Assembly: GCA_030690855.1 (NCBI GenBank)
Contig: JAUYFR010000201.1
Span: forward strand, 1 to 6,131
From: Gallionellaceae bacterium
GTDB lineage: Bacteria; Pseudomonadota; Gammaproteobacteria; Burkholderiales; Gallionellaceae
Length of the DNA: 6,131 nt
Reading direction: 5' to 3'
A model generated the notes under the pieces. It was not told the DNA's origin, made no database searches, and saw nothing but the letters and a program-made list of their open reading frames with translations. The translations under genes were made by a program, and so were the position numbers. Numbering within the stretch: position 1 is the first letter of the stretch; every line of letters begins with the position of its first letter. Positions 1-5,058 of the stretch are shown piece after piece.

Positions 1-4
1 CTAG

Positions 5-28
5 CCCTGAGGAATATTCAGGGGTTTT
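5..28 (+). terminator. Possible rho-independent terminator of an upstream gene
   Basis: A 6-bp perfect stem (ccctga 5-10 / tcaggg 18-23), extendable by one G-U pair around a short loop, is followed by g and four T (25-28). The U-tract is short, so termination strength is uncertain. Its position at the left edge suggests that it ends a + strand gene lying just outside the window, but that gene is not visible. Confidence 0.4.
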
Positions 29-86
29 GCGCACGACAGAGGTGAATACACTGACGTTGGTGTTCCGACCGTCGGTACAGTTTTGA

Positions 87-270
87 CCGGGGTTATCCAT
101 TGGAAATTAACCCCCTCCTGCTCCCCCTTGTCAGGGGGAGAGCAGAACCAAAGGTGGTGGAGGCCGTTAGCGTTTGCCCTCTCCAGCGCACACTTGTTGG
201 GGGGCTAGAGTCAGCCCCTCCCCTGAAAAGGGGAGGTTGGGAGGGGTTTAAGGTCTATTGGACAATCCGG
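87..270. repeat. Composite inverted-repeat element (REP/BIME- or MITE-like), non-coding
   Basis: The two 54-nt ends (87-140 and 217-270) are imperfect inverted repeats of each other: 33 of 54 positions match without gaps when the right arm is reverse-complemented. Each arm holds its own perfect hairpin. The left one pairs ctccccct (121-128) with agggggag (133-140). The right one pairs cctcccct (217-224) with aggggagg (229-236) around a GAAA loop. Other stems are ggggtta/taacccc (89-95/108-114) and ggggct/agcccc (201-206/213-218). No ORF of note lies inside. The stems lack a following T-tract, so they do not look like terminators. C/G-rich hairpins of this kind resemble dispersed intergenic repeats of proteobacteria; copy number cannot be judged from one window. 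The rest of the gene-free stretch 1-391 holds only the possible terminator and the rplM promoter and leader. Confidence 0.6.
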
Positions 271-316
271 GTTTAAGAGTTTTGGATGGGATAATTATTT
301 TTTAGTGAGAGATCGT

Positions 317-346
317 TTGACAGGGACTAATTCTCTCGCATACAAT
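317..346 (+). promoter_or_regulatory. Sigma-70 promoter of rplM-rpsI
   Basis: A perfect -35 box TTGACA (317-322) and a -10 box TACAAT (341-346, one mismatch) are separated by 18 nt. Transcription would start near 353, giving a leader of about 39 nt before the rplM ATG. An A/T-rich tract (about 292-303) lies around -50 to -60, where a distal UP-element subsite would be. The stretch between the -10 box and the start (347-354) is entirely G/C, a discriminator type associated with negative stringent control by ppGpp/DksA at ribosomal promoters. The boxes are seen directly; UP-element and stringent regulation are inferred. Confidence 0.8.
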
Positions 347-381
347 CCGCGCCCTTCGAAGTTTACTAACTCTTTTGTATT

Positions 382-387
382 AGGAAG
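382..387 (+). promoter_or_regulatory. Ribosome binding site that fixes the rplM start
   Basis: AGGAAG, with its AGGA core (382-385) 6 nt before the ATG at 392, supports that ATG. The in-frame upstream start at 305 precedes the promoter -35 box and would not be on the mRNA. Confidence 0.75.
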
Positions 388-391
388 TGCC

Positions 392-829
392 ATGAAAACA
401 TTTTCCGCTAAGCAACACGAAGTCCAGCATGACTGGCTTTTGGTCGATGCTTCCAATTCTGTTCTGGGTCGCCTAGCGAGCCAGATCGCTGCACGCTTGC
501 GTGGCAAGCATAAAGCGATTTACACCCCGCACGTTGACACCGGCGATTTCGTCGTGGTTGTTAACGCGGACAAAGTACGTGTTACCGGCAATAAAGCTGA
601 AGCTAAGATGTACTACCGTCACACGGGATATCCCGGCGGTATCTACGAGACTAACTTCACTAAGTTGCGTCAGCGTCACCCACAGCGCGTTCTGCAAAAA
701 GCAGTGCGTGGCATGTTGCCTAAAGGCCCGTTGGGTTACGCAATGTTGCGTAAGCTGAAGGTTTATGCCGGTGCAACACACCCGCATAGTGCGCAGCAAC
801 CTAAACCTATCGATTTGTTAAAGGCGTAA
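392..829 (+). CDS. rplM: 50S ribosomal protein L13
   Basis: This is a large-subunit ribosomal protein that binds 23S rRNA and acts early in 50S assembly. The 145-residue product is close to the E. coli length of 142 and is recognisable throughout: it opens MKTFSAK, has a RLRGKHKAIYTPHVDTGD stretch around residues 30-47, and carries the family signature GMLPKGPLG at residues 107-115 followed by RKLKVYAG. The start at 392 is chosen because it gives the standard N-terminus, has a Shine-Dalgarno sequence, and lies about 39 nt downstream of the predicted transcription start. The in-frame extension to 305 would contain the promoter. It is the first gene of the two-gene rplM-rpsI operon, 2 nt ahead of rpsI. 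In E. coli L13 represses its own operon post-transcriptionally; whether this short leader does the same cannot be seen. Confidence 0.97.
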   Translation: MKTFSAKQHEVQHDWLLVDASNSVLGRLASQIAARLRGKHKAIYTPHVDTGDFVVVVNADKVRVTGNKAEAKMYYRHTGYPGGIYETNFTKLRQRHPQRVLQKAVRGMLPKGPLGYAMLRKLKVYAGATHPHSAQQPKPIDLLKA

Positions 830-831
830 TC

Positions 832-1224
832 ATGAGTGTTACTTATAACTACGGCACTGGCCGTCGCAAAAGCGCAGTAGCCCGCGTATTTATGAAACCT
901 GGCAAGGGCGTTATCGTTGTTAACGATAAGCCGCTAGATGAATTCTTTGCTCGTGAAACTGGCCGTATGGTGGTGCGTCAACCCCTTGAGCTAACTGCGA
1001 TGAGCGATAAATTCGACATCATGGTAAACGTGGCTGGTGGCGGCGAGTCTGGTCAAGCAGGTGCGGTGCGTCACGGGATTACTCGTGCGTTAATTGATTA
1101 TGATGCTTCGTTGAAGCCAACATTGAGCCAAGCAGGTTTGGTGACGCGTGATGCGCGTGAAGTTGAACGTAAAAAAGTGGGCTTGCGCAAAGCTCGCCGC
1201 AGGAAACAGTTCTCCAAGCGTTAA
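832..1224 (+). CDS. rpsI: 30S ribosomal protein S9
   Basis: This is a small-subunit head protein whose C-terminal tail reaches the P site and contacts the anticodon loop of the bound tRNA. The product has 130 residues, the same as E. coli S9. Visible hallmarks are GTGRRKSAVARV at residues 8-19, the family signature GGGESGQAG at 69-77 followed by AVRHGITRAL, and a very basic C-terminus ending in the conserved SKR. The start lies 2 nt after the rplM stop, and an AAGG in the end of rplM (821-824) serves as ribosome binding site, so the genes are cotranscribed and probably translationally coupled. A strong terminator begins 17 nt after the stop. Nothing in the sequence is unusual for the family. 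Confidence 0.98.
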   Translation: MSVTYNYGTGRRKSAVARVFMKPGKGVIVVNDKPLDEFFARETGRMVVRQPLELTAMSDKFDIMVNVAGGGESGQAGAVRHGITRALIDYDASLKPTLSQAGLVTRDAREVERKKVGLRKARRRKQFSKR

Positions 1225-1241
1225 TCGCTTGTGGAGTACAG

Positions 1242-1267
1242 AAAAAACCGCCTTCGGGCGGTTTTTT
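1242..1267 (+). terminator. Strong rho-independent terminator after rpsI
   Basis: A perfect 11-bp stem runs from six A (1242-1247) plus ccgcc (1248-1252), through a TTCG loop (1253-1256), to ggcgg (1257-1261) plus six T (1262-1267). The loop is closed by C-G, giving the very stable cUUCGg tetraloop. The A-tract/T-tract symmetry makes it potentially bidirectional. It separates the ribosomal-protein operon from argC. Confidence 0.93.
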
Positions 1268-1297
1268 CATTTATTATTTGCCCCTTCAAATTGGCAT

Positions 1298-1302
1298 GGG
1301 AG
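1298..1302 (+). promoter_or_regulatory. Ribosome binding site that fixes the argC GTG start
   Basis: GGGAG ends 6 nt before the GTG at 1309. This supports that GTG over the in-frame GTG at 1231, which lies upstream of the terminator and lacks a comparable site. Confidence 0.75.
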
Positions 1303-1308
1303 CTTAAT

Positions 1309-2337
1309 GTGATTAAGGTCGGAATCGTAGGCGGGACGGGATATACAGGGGTTGAGCTATTGCGCTTGTTAGCGCTGCATCCGCAGGTTGAGTTGCGGGC
1401 GATTACCTCGCGTGCCGATGCGGGTACGTTGGTGAGCCAAATGTTCCCTAGCTTACGTGGCTATGTTGATCTGGCATTCACCCATCCTGATGAGGCACAT
1501 TTGGATCAGTGCGATGTAGTTTTTTTTGCCACGCCGAATGGCATTGCGATGCAGCAGGCGCGTGCGCTGTTGGATGCGGGAGTGAAGGTGATCGACCTCG
1601 CGGCAGACTTTCGGATTAAAGATATTGCTGAGTGGGAAAAATGGTACGGCATGACACACGCTTGCCCTGATTTGGTGGCAGAGGCGGTGTATGGCTTGCC
1701 CGAGGTGAATCGAGCGCAGATTAAGCAAGCGCGCTTGGTGGCGAACCCTGGCTGTTACCCAACGGCGGTACAGCTTGGTTTTATTCCTTTGTTAGAGGTG
1801 GGTCTGGTGGATGCGGGTCAGCTTATTGCTGATGCGAAATCGGGCGTGTCTGGGGCTGGGCGTAAAGCAGAGATTCCAGCTTTATTTTCTGAGTCGGCAG
1901 ACAGTTTCAAGGCCTATGGTGTTGCGGGACATCGTCATTTACCAGAAATAAAACAAGGACTTGCAAGTGTTTCGGGTGCTCCTGTCGGGCTGACTTTCGT
2001 GCCGCATCTCACGCCAATGATTCGCGGCATTCACGCGACGCTGTATGCACAAATTAAAACCGATGTCGATTTGCAAGCGTTGTTTGAAAAGCGTTATGCG
2101 AATGAGGCGTTCGTGGATGTGTTGCCTGCGGGAAGTCACCCTGAAACGCGCTCGGTGCGCGGTTCTAATTTGTGCCGTATTGCCGTGCATCGCCCGCAAG
2201 GCGGTAATACGGTAGTCATTTTGTCGGTGATCGACAATTTGGTTAAGGGGGCAGCGGGGCAGGCGGTGCAAAATATGAACATTATGTTTGGCTTGCCAGA
2301 AGCGACAGCACTTAATGTGTTGCCTTTGTTGCCTTAA
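1309..2337 (+). CDS. argC: N-acetyl-gamma-glutamyl-phosphate reductase
   Basis: This cytoplasmic enzyme carries out the third step of arginine (ornithine) biosynthesis: NADPH-dependent reduction of N-acetyl-glutamyl-5-phosphate to the semialdehyde. From the GTG start the product has 342 residues, the size of the longer ArgC type. The N-terminal Rossmann nucleotide-binding motif GGTGYTG is at residues 8-14. The catalytic cysteine lies in NPGCYPTA at Cys149, and the conserved HRHLPEI motif (208-214) supplies active-site histidine. The start at 1309 begins directly with the IKVGIVGG strand and has a GGGAG site; starting at 1231 would add 26 residues encoded by the terminator. It is the first of four closely spaced genes, with the next ATG 2 nt after its stop. 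I see no convincing promoter in the 41 nt between the terminator and the start, so transcription may come from inside rpsI or by read-through. Confidence 0.96.
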   Translation: MIKVGIVGGTGYTGVELLRLLALHPQVELRAITSRADAGTLVSQMFPSLRGYVDLAFTHPDEAHLDQCDVVFFATPNGIAMQQARALLDAGVKVIDLAADFRIKDIAEWEKWYGMTHACPDLVAEAVYGLPEVNRAQIKQARLVANPGCYPTAVQLGFIPLLEVGLVDAGQLIADAKSGVSGAGRKAEIPALFSESADSFKAYGVAGHRHLPEIKQGLASVSGAPVGLTFVPHLTPMIRGIHATLYAQIKTDVDLQALFEKRYANEAFVDVLPAGSHPETRSVRGSNLCRIAVHRPQGGNTVVILSVIDNLVKGAAGQAVQNMNIMFGLPEATALNVLPLLP

Positions 2338-2339
2338 CG

Positions 2340-3083
2340 ATGCTCAAAAAGTTCACCCGAAAATTTAGCATCTCAGCGCCGCGTTTATCGGTGCGGCCAC
2401 ATGTGCCGTGGTATGTGCGCTGGGCGATTACACTCCCCTTTATTATCGCGGCGGGTACTTTGGTGTGGTGGGCTTATGACTCAGGTTTGGAGTTGGCGGG
2501 ATTCCATCGCGGGCAGGCTGAAAAAGAGTTGGATGTGTTGCGTGATCGAGTGGCTTTTCTGGAAAGTGAAAATGAAAAATTGACTAGCCAGCACTCGGCA
2601 GATGAGCGCCAAGCGCAGATCGAAATTGCAGCCATGCAGGAGACAGTGTCGCAGGTCAAAATCCTGAACGAGGAAAATATTCGTATCAAGGAAGATTTAT
2701 CCTTTTTTCAGAACTTGCCGCTTACCTCGGGGCGCGAGGCTGAGCTGAGTGTTCATAAACTCAAGATTGAGCGGGATGCATTGCCAGATGAATACCATTG
2801 TCGCTTGTTGTTGGTGCAAAACGTGCAGCAGCGTGGCAAAGAGTTTCAGGGGCATTTGCAACTACTGGTGACAACAAAGCAGGATGGCAAAAAAGTGATG
2901 CTACAATTCCCGCAGGAAAATTCGCCAGACATCGCTGAGAGTAATTTGAACTTTAAATATTATCTACGCGTAGATCGAGCCTTTAAATTGCCACCAGGCG
3001 CCCATATTGAGAGCGTACAGGTGCGGGTATTTGAAAAAGGCATGCGCGAACCTAAAATTAAGCAGACAGCAGAGCTATCTTAA
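2340..3083 (+). CDS. Single-pass membrane protein with coiled coil (DUF6776-like), function unknown
   Basis: I recognise no biochemical function. The 247-residue product has a basic N-terminus (about residues 1-27), one hydrophobic helix rich in Trp (about 28-46), a long charged heptad-like region predicted as coiled coil (about 55-120, with runs such as FLESENEKL), and a C-terminal domain of alternating strands (about 140-245). The positive N-terminus suggests a short cytoplasmic tail with coiled coil and C-terminal domain in the periplasm. Position and architecture match the betaproteobacterial family I recall as DUF6776, found between argC and bactofilin genes; a domain search would be needed to confirm the name. 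No Shine-Dalgarno sequence precedes the ATG, which lies 2 nt after the argC stop, so translation is probably coupled. The bactofilin gene follows after 12 nt, which suggests a membrane partner of that scaffold, but this is inference only. Confidence 0.85.
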   Translation: MLKKFTRKFSISAPRLSVRPHVPWYVRWAITLPFIIAAGTLVWWAYDSGLELAGFHRGQAEKELDVLRDRVAFLESENEKLTSQHSADERQAQIEIAAMQETVSQVKILNEENIRIKEDLSFFQNLPLTSGREAELSVHKLKIERDALPDEYHCRLLLVQNVQQRGKEFQGHLQLLVTTKQDGKKVMLQFPQENSPDIAESNLNFKYYLRVDRAFKLPPGAHIESVQVRVFEKGMREPKIKQTAELS

Positions 3084-3095
3084 AGGGAGTTAAAC

Positions 3096-3503
3096 ATGTT
3101 TGGTAACCGACCTACTAAGCCGCAAAACCGTATAGATTCGCTGATTGGTACGGGAACAAAAATTGTCGGCGATATTCATTTTAGCGGAGGCTTACGTATT
3201 GATGGCGAGGTGGATGGTAATGTCATTGCGACACAGGGAAAAACAAGTACCTTGGTGTTGAGCGAGCATGCTCGTGTGGACGGTGAAATTGGCGTCACAC
3301 ATCTGGTGGTAAATGGGGTGGTAACAGGGCCAGTGCGCGCCTCTGAATATTTAGAATTGCAAAGCAAAGCTAAGCTCATAGGCGATGTCCACTATAAGAC
3401 AATGGAGATTCAGCTGGGTGCGATCGTGGAGGGTAAGTTGATCCACCTGACGGAAATATCTGATAAAGTGGTGACCCTGAAATTGAGCGGCGCCGAATCT
3501 TAA
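3096..3503 (+). CDS. Bactofilin (polymer-forming cytoskeletal protein)
   Basis: Bactofilins are small bacterial cytoskeletal proteins that polymerise without nucleotide through a right-handed beta-helix and position cell-wall enzymes at sites of shape change. The 135-residue product has the family layout: a short N-terminal tail beginning MFGNRP, then SLIGTGTKIVGDIHFSG (residues 15-31), IDGEVDGNV, and repeating short hydrophobic/glycine strands (RVDGEIG, LIGDVHYKT, AIVEGKLIHL) to about residue 122, then a short polar tail. There is no signal peptide or transmembrane segment. Some bactofilins attach to membrane through a short Met-Phe-type N-terminus, which could apply here. A strong AAGGGAG site (3083-3089) precedes the ATG by 6 nt. 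It sits between the membrane coiled-coil gene and erpA in one apparent transcript, and an M23 peptidase gene lies on the opposite strand about 1.5 kb away. The family assignment is secure; the cellular role here is inferred. Confidence 0.93.
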   Translation: MFGNRPTKPQNRIDSLIGTGTKIVGDIHFSGGLRIDGEVDGNVIATQGKTSTLVLSEHARVDGEIGVTHLVVNGVVTGPVRASEYLELQSKAKLIGDVHYKTMEIQLGAIVEGKLIHLTEISDKVVTLKLSGAES

Positions 3504-3525
3504 AAATTTTTCGTGGAGATAAATG

Positions 3526-3882
3526 ATGAATACAGTAACTGATGCAGCAGTAACCGACGTGTTAATTTTTACTGATAACGCGGCGAATAAAGTGAAACTT
3601 TTGATTGAAGAAGAAGGTAACGCAGAGTTGAAGCTTCGCGTGTTTGTGAGCGGTGGTGGATGTTCCGGTTTTCAATACGGCTTCACCTTTGATGAAGTAG
3701 CGAATGAAGACGACACTGTGTTGGATAAGAATGGCGTTAAGTTGTTGATCGATCCAATGAGTTTTCAATACTTGGCTGGTGCTGAGATTGACTACCAAGA
3801 GGGTTTGGAAGGCTCGCAGTTCGTGATTAAAAATCCGAATGCGACAACAACTTGCGGTTGCGGATCTTCTTTCTCAGCTTAA
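3526..3882 (+). CDS. erpA: Iron-sulfur cluster insertion protein ErpA (A-type carrier)
   Basis: This A-type carrier accepts Fe-S clusters from the assembly scaffold and delivers them to apoproteins; in E. coli it serves isoprenoid-synthesis enzymes IspG and IspH. The product has 118 residues. The three cluster-binding cysteines are visible: Cys46 in SGGGCSGFQYGF, and Cys110 and Cys112 in the C-terminal TTCGCGSSF. ErpA rather than IscA or SufA is chosen from the overall sequence, the SSFSA C-terminus, and the stand-alone location away from isc or suf genes. Two ATG codons stand in tandem at 3523 and 3526. The GGAG at 3515-3518 is 4 nt from the first and 7 nt from the second, so 3526 is preferred, but 3523 remains possible. 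It is the last gene of the argC-led run, 22 nt after the bactofilin stop, and is followed by a palindrome and a terminator. Confidence 0.95.
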   Translation: MNTVTDAAVTDVLIFTDNAANKVKLLIEEEGNAELKLRVFVSGGGCSGFQYGFTFDEVANEDDTVLDKNGVKLLIDPMSFQYLAGAEIDYQEGLEGSQFVIKNPNATTTCGCGSSFSA

Positions 3883-3884
3883 TT

Positions 3885-3912
3885 TGTAGGTCGGACTTCA
3901 GTCCGACCCACA
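3885..3912. repeat. REP-like palindrome downstream of erpA
   Basis: The arms ggtcggac (3889-3896) and gtccgacc (3901-3908) pair perfectly around TTCA. The stem extends outward by tgt/aca (3885-3887/3910-3912) past one A-C mismatch. It starts 2 nt after the erpA stop. There is no T-tract, so it is unlikely to terminate on its own. Palindromes of the form GTAGGTCGG...CCGAC are common dispersed intergenic repeats in proteobacteria; it may also protect the mRNA 3' end. Confidence 0.6.
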
Positions 3913-3936
3913 TTCCGAGAATGTAGTTAGCAAACA

Positions 3937-3962
3937 GGGCGCTTCGGCGCCCTTTTATTTTT
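3937..3962 (+). terminator. Rho-independent terminator after erpA
   Basis: A perfect 6-bp G/C stem (gggcgc 3937-3942 / gcgccc 3947-3952) with a TTCG loop is followed by TTTTATTTTT (3953-3962). It ends the argC-to-erpA transcript. The T-tract overlaps the anmK stop codon on the other strand (3955-3957). Read from the minus strand, the hairpin sits 2 nt past anmK but is followed only by TGTTTG, so termination in that direction would be weaker. Confidence 0.88.
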
Positions 3963-5052
3963 GGTAAATCGCGCCGAGGATGCATGGGTGCTTTGCGCCA
4001 GTGGCTTCCGGCAGGTTAGCGCTTTTGCCGTTGATCGTTTGCTGTGCAAGCCAAGCAAAGGCAATTGCCTCAAGCCAGTTTGCGCCAATGCCCAAAACGT
4101 CAGTGAGTTGAATATTGCATTGAGGTAGCGATTGTTTAAGACTTCGCATGAGCGCACCGTTATAAGCACCGCCACCACACAAATAAACCTCCTCGGCTCC
4201 CGCGCAATTGCGTTGAATAGAATCAGTAATGCCGTGTACGGTTAGCGCCAATAACGTCGCTTGTACGTCTTCAGGAGTTTCGTCCCCGTGTAGTTGAGAT
4301 TTAAGCCAAGGGAGATTAAATAAATCACGGCCGCAGCTTTTCGGTGGGGGGGCGCGAAAGAAAGATTCGCTCTTTAGTTTTTCGAGCAAGGAGGGGATTG
4401 CTTTTCCGCTACTCGCCCAAGCTCCGTTTTTATCGTATGCGCAACCTTGATGTTCGTATATCCACGCATCCATCAGCAAGTTACCCGGCCCACAGTCGAA
4501 ACCGATAGTGGGCTGGTTCGGCGCTAGGTTGGTTAGATTGCTAATGCCGCCAATATTCACAATAACGCGATGAATGTTGGGGTGACGTAGTACGCGATCA
4601 TGGAAGGCGGGTACTAATGGCGCACCTTGGCCGTGGGCGGCGATGTCGCGGCTGCGAAAGTCACTAACCACATCGATGCTAGTTAACTCAGCGAGTAGCG
4701 CGGCATTGCCCAGTTGCACGGTGTAACCCAGCTCAGGTCGATGGCGAATGGTTTGGCCGTGGCAGCCAATGGCGCGAACATTTTTCGCAGAAACGCTGTT
4801 GGTTTGGAGTAGCGCTAAAGTAGCCGTTGCATAATCTGTGGCGAGTTGATTGGCGGTGATTTGCGCTTGATGCAACTCGTTAGAGGCTGGCTGATGAAGT
4901 GCGAGCAGCGTTGCTTTGAGAGAGTCAGGGTAGGGCTGGAAGTGCGTGGCGATAAGCTTGGGGGTGGTGTCAGAGAAATCGACTAGCGCTACATCGATTC
5001 CGTCCAGACTGGTACCGGACATGATGCCGATATAAAGCTCCGAATTATCCAC
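3955..5052 (-). CDS. anmK: Anhydro-N-acetylmuramic acid kinase
   Basis: This cytoplasmic enzyme of murein recycling opens and phosphorylates 1,6-anhydro-N-acetylmuramic acid with ATP to give MurNAc-6-phosphate, the MurQ substrate. The 365-residue product matches the family length. ATP-binding GIMSGTSLDGID is at residues 9-20, GCHGQTIRHRP at 96-106, the catalytic aspartate in FDCGPGN at Asp186, KSCGRDLFN at 238-246, and VYLCGGGAYN further on. The start is GTG at 5052. It is the first possible one, because an in-frame TAG lies two codons upstream, and the later ATG (codon 11) would cut into the phosphate-binding strand. No clear Shine-Dalgarno is visible and the gene begins 6 nt after the M23 peptidase stop, so translation is probably coupled. 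FDCGPGN and KSCG carry Cys where E. coli AnmK has Thr; the essential residues remain. Confidence 0.96.
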   Translation of the reverse strand: MDNSELYIGIMSGTSLDGIDVALVDFSDTTPKLIATHFQPYPDSLKATLLALHQPASNELHQAQITANQLATDYATATLALLQTNSVSAKNVRAIGCHGQTIRHRPELGYTVQLGNAALLAELTSIDVVSDFRSRDIAAHGQGAPLVPAFHDRVLRHPNIHRVIVNIGGISNLTNLAPNQPTIGFDCGPGNLLMDAWIYEHQGCAYDKNGAWASSGKAIPSLLEKLKSESFFRAPPPKSCGRDLFNLPWLKSQLHGDETPEDVQATLLALTVHGITDSIQRNCAGAEEVYLCGGGAYNGALMRSLKQSLPQCNIQLTDVLGIGANWLEAIAFAWLAQQTINGKSANLPEATGAKHPCILGAIYQK

Positions 5053-5058
5053 CGACTA

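Noticed and set aside
65..75. Small palindrome ccgaccgtcgg as an operator
   Set aside because: It is short, not near a promoter, and has no second copy; chance is sufficient.
217..236. GAAA-loop hairpin as a terminator
   Set aside because: It is followed by ttggga and not by a T-tract, and it is part of the inverted-repeat element.
305..391. N-terminal extension of rplM to an ATG at 305
   Set aside because: The start would lie upstream of the -35 and -10 boxes and the predicted transcript start. The extra 29 residues are not part of the L13 family, and the ATG at 392 has a ribosome binding site.
1..391. tRNA, small RNA or CRISPR in the gene-free left end
   Set aside because: No cloverleaf, no regularly spaced direct repeats and no promoter-terminator pair of suitable spacing were seen.
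473..799. Opposite-strand and alternative-frame ORFs over rplM, rpsI, argC and other genes (such as 1453-1728, 1939-2271, 3562-3798, 5587-5817)
   Set aside because: They overlap confidently identified conserved genes, have no recognisable protein features and no ribosome binding context; they are shadows.
1231..1308. Extension of argC to a GTG at 1231
   Set aside because: The extra 26 codons run through the rpsI terminator hairpin, and ArgC proteins begin at the strand that follows the GTG at 1309.
3504..3525. aaaaattttt before erpA as a terminator or operator
   Set aside because: There is no G/C stem, and it directly precedes the erpA ribosome binding site; it is simple A/T sequence.
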